A DNA stretch of 64,000 bases from contig JAAVVG010000024.1 of assembly GCA_012976225.1 (NCBI GenBank), positions 284,845 to 348,844 of the forward strand. The letters are read 5' to 3'. A model generated the notes under the pieces. It made no database searches. It was given only the letters and a program-made list of their open reading frames with translations, and was not told where the DNA came from. Made by a program: the position numbers and the translations under genes. Shown here one piece after another: positions 12,327 to 24,810 of this stretch; positions within the stretch are counted from its first letter, which is position 1, and each line of letters opens with the position of its first letter. This DNA is from Golubevia sp. BC0850 (Eukaryota > Basidiomycota > Exobasidiomycetes > Golubeviales > Golubeviaceae).

Positions 12327-14178
12327 TTAGTTTGTTGGGAGATGGTTGGTAGAGTTAGATTCCAAAGCGATGGCCAATCTTTGAGTGAAGGAATTGGCTG
12401 TCGACGGTCGTTCGTCCTGAATTGACTGATCCTTGTTCTTCCTGGGAGTCAAAGGACGTTTAGACTTGCTAGATTGGGGTCTGGATCTTTGAGATGTTGG
12501 ATTGGGAATTGGAGATCTTAGAGGCACATGATGATGAGAAGTAGAGGGAGTTAGATGGGAGGAAGGAGCTGGAGAAGAAGGCATGGGAGCCAATATAGAT
12601 GACGGAGTCAATTGATTCCAAGGGTCTTGAAAGCCAAACGTGGAGTCCGAAGAATTGAAAGGGATGATTCGAGTCCTTCTGGGTGGAGTTGACTGTACTA
12701 CTTCCCTTTGAGGTTCTTCTATTGGTTGATTCTGCTCCGAAAAGTTCAGATTCCCGACGAGGTAGATCGCTGAGCGAGATGAGGTTGGCGAGAGACTTCG
12801 GTTGAAAGATTTTTCAGCAACCTCGTCAGAATCTGAATCTTTGTTGAGAGATTCTGAAACGAAATCCGAGGATGTGTCCTTGTCCTTCTCTTCCATTACC
12901 GCTGGCATTGACGGGATGTCCTGCATTTGAATGACGGTGGGACTTCTGCAGCCATTCTCGACCTTTGCGCTCTCGAAAGTCAACTGACTTTGGTTTTGGG
13001 AAGTTGCTCCTTTTAATTCACCAGAACCTTGATTGAGAGTAATGTCATGGTTGAAGTGAAACCTTGAAGAGATCAAGGTGTACGTTGTGAGAAAAGGAGT
13101 GACGAGAAGTGAAGAGAGTTGAGGGTTGAGGTGTAGAGAGGAAAGGATGAAGATAACCAGACTTGAGCAAAATAAAACTGAGAGATAAAGAGTTGATTTT
13201 CGGAAACAGAAGGTCGAAGTAGCAGCGGTGTTTGAGTATATTGACAGACCCAGCAGAACGAGGGTAAATAGTGAAGTCTGTGAAATGTCAAAAGAGAGGT
13301 AGCAGACCCAAGTCAGAAGAACATCAGTTCAATTGAAGGAGAGCTCCGGGAACTCACAAGAGCGTACTTTAATGGCATCGACACTGAAACTCGATCCAGT
13401 TGACAGCTTCCGTCTTGCCATCCCTGACCAGAGTTTTTTTCCCAGTGACTTTTCAGATCTTGAACTCCTGCTATCCACGAGATGGCTAAAAGGAGTCCTA
13501 GGAGTGAGAGGACGATCGCAAGGTTTCGGCGCGCAGGTCCAGTGAAGGAAGAGACGGTGCTAAGGGCTAGAAGAGAGGAGCAGCTCAAAATGCAGCTACA
13601 GAAGAAGAGAGGGCGAGGGGAAACGATTCAGCCACAGGTTGGAAGTTCTGCTTCTGTCAGAAGAAAGGCAGGATAAACTCACAGAGCTGCAACTACCTGA
13701 AGAGCGGTGAACGCTGCCTGGCAGCTGAGTTGATGTTCGGCCAATCTCACAGCGATCTGTGTAGACAGGTAAACCCAAAGACTGATCTGGTTCATCAAGA
13801 CCGAGAATGAGACAGGATCTGGTAAGCCTCGAGGGAAAGGAGGGAGACCAGAAGAGTATGAGAACGGGTGTCGGCTGTACCGTAGAACTCACTCGAGATG
13901 CAAAGTAGACGACGTTGGACCATGTTCGAAATTCACCCCTTGTGAACACGGATATGTTTCGTTTGAAGGTGTGTGCAGTCTCTGCAAAGTAGACTCCGAG
14001 ACTTAGCCATACTAAAATGTCAGAAGCCTCTTTGATTTGAGAACTTACCTTAGAAAGAGAAGCGACAGCAGAAGATAGTGTGAGTGTGAGCTTTTGGTCT
14101 TCGTTTCAAGAAGAGACAGAAACGCAAGCGTTGCTTATGCGCGAGAAAACTCACCATAGGAGACTCAATGTTACTCAT
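12327..14178 (-). CDS. Seven-helix membrane protein with Ser/Pro-rich tail
   Basis: Confident exons are about 13893-13997, 13683-13786, 13358-13595 and 12327-13277, joined in frame by standard junctions. They encode six clear hydrophobic helices, including WVYLSTQIAV, AALCILSCSSLLALSTV, LAIVLSLLGLLLAISWIAGV, LFTLVLLGLSIY, LYLSVLFCSSLVIFILSSL and LLVTPFLTTYTLI. A seventh is probable in the N-terminal exons. After the last helix comes a cytoplasmic tail of about 230 residues, rich in Ser, Pro, Thr and Gln. The first exon is likely MSNIESPM with ATG at 14178. The next one or two small exons could not be joined in frame, so the extreme N-terminus is unresolved. The topology resembles fungal orphan seven-helix receptors, but I see no family-defining motif and do not claim receptor activity. 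Confidence 0.65.
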
Positions 14179-15493
14179 GATGAAAGGATTTTTGCTACTC
14201 AATGTTTTCGAATAAGTAAATGTGACGGTGTGTTTGAACTTTTATGGTGGTTGAGTAGTGGTTGCTGCGAGGTGTGACACGGTAAAGAATGTGAGAGAGA
14301 GAAAGATGACCAGAGAGAAAGGGAGGAGGGCAAAAGGGAACCAAAGGCTGAATGGATAAGAAAGTGAGACTTGGAACTGGGAAAGGGAGATGGAGAGATG
14401 AAGGTTTTGTAGGAAGAGGAAACCCTTTATAAGATCCAATCCCCTTCCCTCCCTGAGAAACGAAATCTACGAGTGCTTCCGCTCAATTTTCACGACCGAG
14501 TTCCTGGAAGATCTTTCTGTGAAATCAGGGGGACGATCAGGTCTTTGAAGACAGAAGGCACACGAGCGAGAGAGAAAAAAGGGGGTCAGGGCCAGCTTGG
14601 GAAAATAAGGGGGTGTCTTGCAGCTCCCTTGTTTGTAGAGCTGTGGAAAAGTTAAACTTTGACAGTAATAGTGTATAAGAATTACCAAGGATCCCCAAAA
14701 CCCTCTTGTAATAGTCTGTAATAAGTATACAGCACTGCAGACGAGGAAATCTAATCGGATTTGCATCAGAAACGAAGTTTAGAGGCGTTAAAGCACTTTC
14801 AAGTCAAAAAAGGGTGAGAGTTTTCTTTCAGAGAAACCCCAAACCCGCGAGAGAGGATTAGTTCCGGAGCAATGAGATAATGAGATTGATGAGATGAATA
14901 CACATACATAGATGATCCTTCACTGAGATGAGTGAGATCTGAGATTTCTTTCTTCTCCACGCCATTTAAATTTCTACTCCAATGACAGTCCTAACTTCAA
15001 GGTCGGGTTCCCTCTAATCAAAGAGCATCTCGAAGAACATGAACAGAGAATTTTCTTTTCGAACACAACATCGAACGAGGAGATAAGAGAACTAACGAAA
15101 TAGACAAAAGAACTAGAATTCTGGAAAAAGGGTTTTAGAGAGAATTAATAGAAGGAACAGGGGGAAAAGGAAAAAGGGAGAACCAAAAGTAGAAATGGTG
15201 AAGAAAGGTAATGCAAAACGTCTAGAAAGAGAGATGTAGATTGGAAAAGTCGATGGATGATATACGGCGGGTGTGAGTAGGTGGAGGTGGGAAGAGGGCA
15301 GACAAAAAAGAGCGTGGGTAGGAAACTTTCTAATGATTTGACGAAAAGAGGTTTGAGATTGGGGTTTGGGTTTGAGTTTGATAGTGTTTTCAAGAGGTTT
15401 CTTTATTAAACTTGAAGGTTGCTGTCTTAATGACTCGAAGGAATTAAACATGGACTTGAGCTCATTTCTTTAAATCTTGGTGGACGATCAGAT
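14179..15493. other. Intergenic region, about 1.3 kb, no supported gene
   Basis: Upstream region of the seven-helix protein gene and 3' UTR side of the next minus-strand gene. The stretch 15113-15451 is open on the minus strand but Phe/Leu/Pro-rich with no family pattern, and is best read as UTR. A purine-rich block (plus strand) lies at 14290-14420. Nothing else seen. Confidence 0.45.
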
Positions 15494-16803
15494 TTATAAG
15501 ACGATAGCGGCACCTGCGACAGCAGCGGCTAAGGCTCCAAGATAAGAGAGGGTGTTGGCTGGTAGAGTGAATCCAGCATCGTGTAATTGTTCATCGCCGG
15601 TTCTCACAGCGTCAATCGAGGCGGATAAAGCATCTTTGAAGTCCTGTGGGATTGAAACAGAGGACATGGAGAGAAGTTGGGAGCCAGAGAGTCAGGTTTG
15701 AGAAAGGTCTGAGAGATCAAAGATTGGAGGCTCATCGCCAAGCTCATTCGCTTTCGATATCGGATCTCAGGTTTCATTGTATGCTCCCAGTTCTGTTTGA
15801 AAAATGGTGAAAGTCGTTCTAGAGAGACGACCTCTGCACGCAACGCTTGGCGAGCACTTTCTCCTTCTATCTCCCCTGTCCTGCAAGCCCGTCCTACCTC
15901 GATCTGCTTCCATCACTCTACCCTCCCAAAACCAGAGTGTCGAACCCTCAATACTCCCATAAATCCATGTATGGATTTAGCAGTGATAGAGTTAGCCTCT
16001 CCAGCGCGCGCTCGTCCTCTCCCCTTTCTGCCCCTCTTGAGTCCCTCTGTCCTGAATCCCACTGCAACTTCCTTGACTCTCCTAGGACACTTACACCAGC
16101 GAGTTGAGCCTTGGAAAGGGTCAAAGTTGGGTAGTACTTGATGACATCTCCAGCCAGAGAAGAGGCGACATGGTCAACTGGAGTAGCTTCAACACCTGGT
16201 TGGTATCCACCAATGAGCCAGGAGATGATTGAGGATTCTAGCAAGGCAAGGGGACAAGAGGGATGGTTTCGTCAGTTTTTTTGAACAGATAACAATTATT
16301 GACTGTAAGGTTAGAAATGGGTAGGGAAACATCTTTGATTGAAGTGAAAGGGAGATAACTTACGATCGAATGGAGGAGTGTAGGTGGATGAGAAGGTACA
16401 CTTGTTTGGTCCAACATATTGATCTCCAACCAAGATTGAGCAAACCTTTTGAGAAGTAAAAAAGGAGGTGTTTTATAGAGAGAGAAGAAGAGATAGGAGA
16501 AAGGCGATCAAAGTCAGATGTTTGAAGGCTTGTTTGGGACCCCTCCTGTTTTGCAAAACTGCAACTCACTCCGGAAGCAGTGTTATTAGAATCACTGTCA
16601 TTGTCACCTCCAGCAGCAGAAGAGGAAGAAGCAGAAGTCATGGTGGAGGAAGCAGCTGGAGCAGCAGTAGAAGAGGGAGCTTGAGTAGCAGAGGCAGATC
16701 CAGTAGAAGAGACGCTGGAAGAGGCTTCTGGGTCATCTTGAGCCATGACTGACATTGAGGCGATAGCGGCCATGACTAGAGAGAGAGAGACGAACTTGAC
16801 CAT
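15494..16803 (-). CDS. Small secreted, probably GPI-anchored protein
   Basis: Four exons (16570-16803, 16364-16445, 16095-16237, 15494-15643) sum to 202 codons plus stop. An N-terminal signal peptide, MVKFVSLSLVMAAIASMSVMA, is followed by a Ser/Ala/Thr-rich spacer of about 55 residues, typical of O-mannosylated wall proteins. A compact domain follows with two cysteines (VCSILVGDQYVGPNKCTF) and the block SWLIGGYQPGVEATPVDHV. The C-terminus ends in a hydrophobic tail, LSYLGALAAAVAGAAIVL, preceded by a small-residue region as in GPI signals. No known domain recognised. The last intron (15644-16094) is about 450 bases, several times longer than its neighbours. Role in the cell wall or at the surface is inferred from architecture only. 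Confidence 0.75.
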
Positions 16804-17017
16804 GGTTGATTGATTAGGATGTTGAGGGTTTGAGAAAAAGAAGGACTAAAGGTTCAAAAGAAAAGGAAGAATGGGATGGGATGGAATGCCTTGGGAGTTT
16901 GAAGTTCGAGAGTTTGGATCCATGCCGTGAAGACGCGTATTGGCTTTGTATCCGATTCGTATGTTATTTCCTTCTTCCTTTCCGTCATCCGATCTTACAT
17001 CTTCATTCACTTCCAAG

Positions 17018-19070
17018 ATGCCGACTCTTCTATCCACTTTGAATTCCACGGCTCAATCCAATTCATCCAAGGCGGCAATAATTCTACCTTCGTCTTCCCC
17101 TTTCGCCAACACTTCCATCAATTACTCTCAACTCTCAACCCTCGTCGATGATTTCCAATCTCAATTAGCTTCTCTATCTTTAAGTCCATCAACTACAGTC
17201 TCTTCTTCTCTCATCAATGGAATCGAGTTCGTTGGATCTTTCTTAGCAATCGGCGCTCAAAGGTATGTCTCATCAATCACTCTCAAAAATCCTTCCATTT
17301 CACTGATAACCTCTCATTCTCTCTCTAGACTCATCTCGGCACCTCTAAATCCTAACTATTCACATTCAGAGGTCTTGTTCTACCTACAGGACACTTCATC
17401 GAAACTTCTTTTACTTCCTCAAGGAGCTCTCTCAAAATCTCCTCCACCTCCAACCGTCTCTGCCGCGAGGGAAGCAAAGGTCCCTCTAGCAGAGGTCGTC
17501 TTCAATCCAAAGACCAAGAGGTTAGATCTCATCAAAGAAGGCGATAACAAGAGATGTGGAAGCGGTCAGGTTAGGAAACCAGAAGATCAGGATGTAGCTT
17601 TGGGTGAGTCTCAACTTTCGGCCTTTCGATTTTCGGATACTTGATGTCACTGATAGTCCTTCTTTGCTTCTCTCTCAGTACTACACACTTCTGGAACAAC
17701 TGGAAGGTAAGTCCAATCCATCCCACTCTTCCCACGATCTTCACTAACCGAATTCCTCCAACCCTTCCAGACCAAAAGGAGTCCCTTTAACTCACGCCAA
17801 CCTGACAAGAACAATGTCAAACATCGTAGGAACCTATAACCTTTCCTCTTCCGATTCAACCTACCTTGTCATGCCTCTATTCCACGTTCATGGTTTACTC
17901 TGCGGTCTTCTAGCAACCTTCCAATCAGCTGGAACCGTGGTCATTCCGCCAAAATTCTCCGCCTCTGTCTTTTGGAAGGAAGTTAAAGACAATGGTTGTA
18001 ATTGGTATACTGCAGTTCCAACGATTCATCAAATGTTACTTAACACTCCTCTGAAAGATGGAGAGAAAGGTTATCCGAAATTGAGATTCATTAGAAGTTG
18101 TTCTTCGAGTCTTTCTCCCGTTACTTTTGAACAATTGGAAAAGACTTTCAAGGCGCCGGTCTTGGAGGCTTATGCTATGACGTGAGTCTATCATTCACCA
18201 AATCTCTGGGAAGTTTTTCTGCTTTTCACTGACATACTCTTCGAACCTTCATCATTTCCCAGTGAAGCTGCTCATCAAATGACTTCAAGCCCACTTCCAC
18301 CGGCAGCTCGTAAACCTGGTTCAGTAGGTTTAGGTCAAGGAGTTGAGATCAAGATATTAGATCAAGAAGGAAAGGAAGTGGCTCAAGGTAAAGAAGGTGA
18401 AGTTTGTATTCGAGGACCAAATGTCACTAAAGGTTACTTAAACAATGAGAAAGCAAATCAAGAGAGTTTCGTAAAGAATAAGGAGAATGATGGATTCTTT
18501 AGAACTGGGGATCAGGGTAAGAAGGATGGTGAAGGTTATCTTTTCTGTGAGTTTCGAATAAGGCAAAGAAGATCTTTAGCTTTGCCAAAGATTCACACTT
18601 GCTCGTCTTCTTCCTTTTCTTTCATGATGAACCAGTGACTGGAAGAATCAAAGAACTGATCAATCGTGGAGGTGAAAAGATTTCCCCTCTAGAAGTCGAT
18701 GGCGCTTTACTTGGAATCGATGGTGTGAACGAAGCGGTTTCTTTCTCGATTCCTGATGAAACTTATGGGGAGTTGGTTGGAGCTGCTGTGGTTCTCAAGG
18801 CTGGTTCCAAATTGGATGAACAGGCTATTCAAAAGACATTGAAGGACAAGATTAGTAATTTCAAAATTCCAAAGAGAGTTTGGATTGCTGAGAGCATTCC
18901 CAAGACGTGAGTACCGAAAGAAGGAACAGAGACGATTGCTCACCAAGTCCACCCAGTTGCAAATGCTTACATGCCCTCTTATTTGATTTCTTCTTCGCAG
19001 TGCCACCGGAAAGATTCAACGTCGTAATGTTGCGTCTACTTTTCTTCGTAAAGATGGTGCTAAGCTTTAG
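17018..19070 (+). CDS. PCS60: Pcs60-type peroxisomal oxalyl-CoA synthetase (AMP-forming)
   Basis: Seven exons (17018-17262, 17329-17603, 17679-17706, 17771-18181, 18263-18546, 18636-18906, 19001-19070) give 527 residues. It is a member of the ANL adenylate-forming superfamily. The P-loop-like motif LHTSGTTGRPKGVPLTH is split over two introns. FHVHGLLCGLL, RSCSSSLSP, EAYAMTEAAHQMTS, YFRTGDQG-type FFRTGDQG, GRIKELINRGGEKISP and the C-terminal Lys motif TATGKIQRR all match yeast Pcs60/Fat2 closely, the enzyme that activates oxalate to oxalyl-CoA. The protein ends AKL, an accepted variant of the PTS1 peroxisome signal. The start at 17018 (MPTLLSTLNST) aligns with the family. An in-frame ATG at 16940 would add 26 residues that look like leader sequence. 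The third exon is only 28 bases. Confidence 0.93.
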
Positions 19071-19752
19071 ATGGTGGGCTCTAGTTGCTAAAAGTGTCTC
19101 TCCCTCTTCTTGCTCCGTCTGCCTTCGTTACTCTTTTATGGTTTTGGTCATTCATTGTCACTGTAATAAAACTAGACATGATCTGCGACGTCACCTCGTT
19201 TGTAAAATGATGAGGAGACCCTTGGGAAGGGGTCAAGCAGCGCTACAAACAAGGGGGGCCGAGTGAGACCTCTAGAAGGTTCCGTCTTCTTATCCTTGTT
19301 CCCTTACCTTCCATCAAAACAAAGTAGGTCTCTATAGAAAGTTGATCTTGTATCAAAGTGTATCGCGAGGTCTTTGATCAAACAATCACAACGAACAAGA
19401 GGATTGAACTTGAGGCTCAGTCAAGGTTCAGCAAGATTAGCCTCAAATTACCAATCTTGCCTTTCTCTCCCCCCTTTGATCGACTCCAAGGTAAGTTCCT
19501 ATATCTTTATGATGCTTTGAATAACGACGTTGCATTGAACATCTTCCATTCACTGGAATCATCTTTTCCTTCGAACATTGTACCATCAATCCCAATGCAG
19601 ACATGAGCATTTGCTGAGTTTGTTCCCTCTCTCTCCCTTCTTCCAATCTATCTTTTCTCGGTCTCTCTTCTTCTCCGACCATCTGAATACCTCAATAGCT
19701 TAGTACGAGTAGAAAAGGACCATTCCATCGCCTTCTTACTTTCCAATTGAGA
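19071..19752. other. Intergenic region between PCS60 and the SH3 gene
   Basis: 3' UTR of the synthetase gene followed by the promoter of the SH3 gene. The last 130 bases are pyrimidine-rich (runs of CTCTCTC and CTTCTT), as is common upstream of fungal start codons. No gene seen. Confidence 0.5.
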
Positions 19753-22700
19753 ATGCCTGGGAAGAAGAAGGGTCGTCAAGCAGGTCAAAGTGCTGCTGCT
19801 TCTTCCGCTAACAATACAGACACAGAATCCAAACCTTACAAAGACGTTCCGAAACTCAAGATAGTAGAGCACAAACCAGAGTCAAAGGTCAAAACCAACG
19901 AGAAGGAGAAAGAGAAAGCAACTCTTCAAAGTTCCAATCAGAACGTCAAGGCTTCTTCTCCTTCCGCCTCTTCGATGCCAGATTTCACCATGGCACTTTA
20001 TCAAGCCAAACATGGAGTTAGAAATGACGACCCTGGAATGTTGTCTTTAGAAGAGAAAGACATGGTTCAATTGATTAGAAAAGAGAAAAATGGATTCTGG
20101 CTCGTCAAGAAGGATGGTAAAACGGGTTGGATCTTAGGCAATTGTCTAGAAGAGATCGAAGATGCATTTTCTCAATTATTCAAGGGTAGTTTAGCAGAGT
20201 TGATGGGAGCTATCAAGGTCGACAGTTCAGGACTGGACTCCTCTAACTCTACAGGCGAAGTCACCATCTCTTTTGGAACTTCTGAGGAGAGTGCGAAGGA
20301 TAGCAGTGCCTTCACTCTTAGCTACAAGGACAAGGATGGAAAGAACGGTGGAAAATCAGGATCTTCAAGTGCAACTATCTCCTCAGACTCGCTAATGTCT
20401 GGAATGGGAATGCTGGCTTCATTCCTGAGTAGCAGCAAGACTCCAGACGCGACGACATCTTCTGTCGTCCCTCCTTCCGAGTCCACCTCCTCAAATACTC
20501 CTATCTTAGTCTTGAAAAAAATCTACGCTCAGCTACTTTGTTTAGAGATCATCTTTACTAAGAAGGATAATCACTCCTCCTGGACCAAGTTGAACCAGAT
20601 TAAAAAGGACCTCGGGGAAGAAAGAAAACGTCTACAGAGGTTGGAGAAGTTAGGAAAGCTAGGTGGGAAGAAGAAAGAGTCAGCTGAAGAGGGAGACAAA
20701 CCTATCTTGAGAAGATTGGAGATCATTATGGACAAATTAGACTGTTTAATGAAGGACAGAAGCGGAGCTGGTTCTGGAGTTTCAACTGAAGGTTGGAGTC
20801 TAATTCAAGAAGGAATTGGAATGATGTCTCTCTTACCCACACCTTCTTCATATTCAAAGGACAAGGACTCTAGAGATCTTAGATACTGTCTAGCAAGAGT
20901 CTTTGGAATCGCTGGAACTGTAAAGGAACCGATCTCAAAGTACATCGAGATCCTAGATGGAATTCTGAGCTCTTCAAATCGACCTTTGGACCTCTTCTCT
21001 TCTCAACAAAAGGATGGCTCTTCTCAAATCCCAGACTTCAACAAGATCTTGGACTCAATCAAAATATCTCAGTCTTCAACTTCTCAATCTGCTACTCCTC
21101 AACCTACCGCTGGAAAGGAAAGCAAACCTGCTGCTCCGAATCGTGACGATGACGAGTCACTTAGGAAGGCCAAGGTACCTCAAACTACCTCGAGCTCAAA
21201 GAATGAGAAGACTAAACAAGTCAGTCCTCAACCTGTGACTTCCGACAAAGGAGTTTTCCAACGAGACGCCGTCTCTCCAGCTCCGGCTCCATCTATATCT
21301 CCACCTGCTTCAACCGCCTTCAAGAACACCAAGCAACCCAACAACTCTGCATCTTCTTTCTCCAATAATGGAAGCGTTAAGTCCAAGATCGCTCAAATAG
21401 AACGGGCTTCCAAGATTGCTGAAATAGAACGGGCGGTTGTAAGGAACCAAGCCTCCTCTTCAGTCGCTCCTCCTATCGACCAATCGATCTCTCCCCTCGT
21501 CACTCACAAAGAAGCCATATCGGAAGAAATTGACTTCGACAAATCCAAGCTTGGAGGCCTGGACGATCAAAAACGACTTCTTCAACCTTCGACCCGCAGT
21601 TCAGGTCAACCTCAAGTAACAGTCTATCCTCTCGGATCTAACCAATTCGCATCACTCTCTCTCGTAGCTTGGATGGACTTCACCGCTCGCTCTGAAGGTC
21701 AAGGTACTTTCAAGAGAGGACAATGCGCAATTCTCATTCCATTCGAGCTCAATGGAATCACCACCTATGATCCCTTTTCCCCTGCTGCCACCCCTCAATC
21801 TGGCTGGATTAGAGTGGCGTTCGGAGATGACTCAAAGGAGACAACAGTACCTCTCAAGATGATGGATACGGAGGGTAGCTGGCAAAGTGAATCAGTGGTG
21901 AGTTCTGGGAGGATTGAGATGACACGATCCAGATTGGGTCAACTCGAGGAGAGCTGAACTCAGTGACAATGTTGAGCCCTTGCCTGTGGCGAAGAAGCTT
22001 ACAGGACCGACCTCCCTTCTCTCCTTATATCCACAGCTCGTACCTGCTCAATTCTTTCTTTCGGAGGTCAGAACCAAATGCTACATCAGAACTGCTATTC
22101 AAAATTCGCTCTCCACAGCTCCAGCAAATTCCAAAGCAAAGGCTCAGATTCAAGCTTTGAACATGCTGAGTTCTCGTATTCGCGATTACACTGCTAGTCA
22201 CAGCTGCTCGGTCGTAACTTCCTCCTGGATCGCTGCCAAAGCTATTCCAAGTGTTGGAAAGAGGAGGCCTGCCCTCGCCTCTGCTCCTTCTCAGAAAGCC
22301 CTTCCAGCACCTCCAATCTCCTCCAAGACAGATGAAACTCAAGTGCCGACTCCAGAAAAGCCAGAAGTTGCTTTCGCGGCTACGGATGCTCCCTCAAATC
22401 CTACTCCTCCAACTGTTCCAGAAACCGTCATCACGCCGGCATCGCCGGCTTCCACAGCTTCGCCAAAAGCAAAGCCATTCAAGAAGCATGGTCACTTCCA
22501 GAAGTCTGCTAGACTATCTGCAAGAAAGGACAAGAGACTCAAAGAGAAGAAGGAAAAGAAAGTGCAACTCCAGGAGAAAGCCAAGTCGGAAGGTTCTTTG
22601 AAAAGGATTAGTACTACTGAGGTGAGTTTCTTCTCCCTGATTCTCGTCTGGCTTGCCTATCTCTCTAGATCCTTCATCACAGTTTCTTTTGGTTCCTACA

Positions 22701-24810
22701 GCTACGCTCCAAGATCCTCAGAAGAGGCGAAGGCTCCGCCACGAAGGAGCTTCTCGCGTCGGTCGCCTCTGAAGAAGAGGTCGCCAGTCACGCCCAAGTC
22801 TCTAGTGATCCAATCGCTACTTCTGGATCCAAGGAAGAGTCCACAAATCCCACTGAATCTGGTGATGCAAACGACGGACCTGAAGATGCTTCGATCGAGG
22901 GTCTGGAACTTCCTTCTCGTCCTCACACTCCCACTCCTCAACTAGCTGCCGACTATCGTCAATGGGCTCAGTCTCCTTCAGAATCGGCTCCTTCTCCGTC
23001 AGACGGTCTCAAGGCTTCTCTCCCTCTCGCTGGAGAGAACGAAGCCCAGCAATTCGAATCGGAGAATGAGGGCGATGGGGCTCGCTTCTCACCCAGAACG
23101 AAAGAACAACGTAGGGAGAAGATGAAAGCCTTGAGCAAAGCAGGTCTCTTCGTTCCAGAGAATCTACTGGAAGAGTTCGCCGAAGAAGAGAACATCTCAA
23201 GTCTCCTGATCAGAAGAAACGGAAATGGAAACGCAAACGACGCAGGATCTCAAACGATGTCACGCTCTACCTCGGGCTGTACTCAAGAGACATCTCTGGA
23301 TTCTTGGGAGAAGGAAGAGGAGCATTCCGAAAACAGTTTCAGCTCTCCAGAAGTGAGCTTGAGCCTCGATTCTTCTTCAGAGGTGGAGTTCAAACGACTC
23401 TCTTCAGACCTGAACGTCGATGCGGCTTTGGCTCTGATGCTTGTCAAGTCGACTCGCATCAAAGGAAGCGACAACTGGGCCAAGGAGGTTCAGAAGGAAG
23501 TTGGATTCTCTTCAAGTTGGCCAGCCATGGGTCAACTCGACGGCTGGGAGAGGCTTCAAAAGCTGCCTCCTTCGGAATGGAAAAATCTTTGGTCGTTGGA
23601 ATTGCAGCAACTACAAGTATGGGAAGCTGCATTCAAGAAACCGGATGGGGATGCAAATCTTCTCGAAGCCAAGACACAACTTCTAGTCAAACTCAGGACT
23701 CATAATGAAGCCTTGAAAGAGATTGGTAGTACCTTCAAGGATTTAAGACCTTTTCAATCGACTGCTGTTATGGTTTACTATTCTGCTCTACATTTAGCTG
23801 AGATCATGGTCAGAATTGGAGCTGAAATTCTCGAAACCGCAATAGATAGAGAGAACTCTAGAGACAAGTGGAGGGCGATTCTTAGACTGCAGTTCAGCCT
23901 AAGAATTCTATATGTTCTGGGTGACATGATGAAATCGAAGGAGAAGCCTTTCAGGTCTTTGTCCTTTTGTTCAAGGTCCTCTCTGATCGAAAACGAACAA
24001 GTCGCAAGAAGTTCAGCTCCTTCTCCTGAATCTGGTTTTGATGACATCAATTTGAAAATTGGCCTAGCAGACGAAGACGGAAGAGGAGTCGTCTTACCCG
24101 ACTCGGAAGATGAATCCAATGACGAAGACAATCAAAAAGATCAAAGATTTGCAGATGGAAGTCTCTCCGAAACCCCACAACTTCCAGACGTTCAAGGCCG
24201 ACTCTCTGCTCAACCACTCTCAACTGCCGTTTCGAACGATGTGAGTTCTCAACATCCAGATCAAACCAATCCAATCCTAGTGCCGCCTCAACTCAACAAC
24301 TCACAAGCAAGCAGCAATCCTCGTCCCAGCACTCCTCAATCTACTGAAGAGAAAGCCATGTTTGATGAACTCATCGCTAAGTCTGACGAATGGAAAAAGG
24401 AAATAGAAGTCATTGCAACGAGACTGAAGGGTTCTCAATCAGCTGAACAGAGGAAAAAGGATGGAAATCGCATGTTTGATCTCCAAGTTCAACTACTCCA
24501 ACTTCATAAATCTTACGAATCTGTGCTGAATAGATTGAGAAAAGGACATTCAAGTCAAGGTCAAGGACAGGTAGTAGAAGGAGAGGGTCAACAGGAGAAG
24601 AGTGGAACTCCAGATGGTACCGACGAACAAAATTCCTCAACCAAAGCCTCTCCAGACCAAAAGATGCAAGCTTCTCTCAACACTCCTGTCAAGAAAGTAA
24701 AGGAAACCAATCCTCTAGTCAAGAAGCCTGTCAACCTTCAGATCCATGCTCGTCCTCGTGCCAAAGGTCTGCGCAAGTCTAATTCTGGAAAGTGCAAGGT
24801 TCTCCTCTGA
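19753..24810 (+). CDS. Large SH3-domain protein, otherwise unknown
   Basis: I read three exons: 19753-21897, 21977-22621 and 22702-24810, which stay in one frame and give about 1,632 residues. The N-terminus is Lys/Ser-rich. An SH3-like domain lies near residues 78-135, with ALYQAKHGVRNDDPGMLSL, KDMVQLIRKEKNGFWLVK and GKTGWILGNCLEEIE holding the usual ALYDY, W and P/G positions in altered form. A helical region follows near residues 245-400, then a second conserved-looking stretch (VAWMDFTARSEGQGTFKRGQCAILIPF), a Lys-rich helix, and a C-terminal helical domain around WERLQKLPPSEWKNLWSLELQQLQVWE with a coiled coil before the Lys-rich end. The first intron uses GTG followed by GTGAGT and the acceptor TTGAG. 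If that intron is not real, a stop at 21955-21957 ends a 734-residue protein and a second gene begins downstream. SH3 proteins of this kind often act in cortical actin or signalling, but nothing here fixes the partner. Confidence 0.55.

Noticed and set aside
15113-15451. 112-codon minus-strand frame with hydrophobic end
   Set aside because: Sits in the 3' UTR side of the GPI-protein gene, rich in Phe/Leu/Pro from pyrimidine-rich DNA, with a second frame open over the same stretch.
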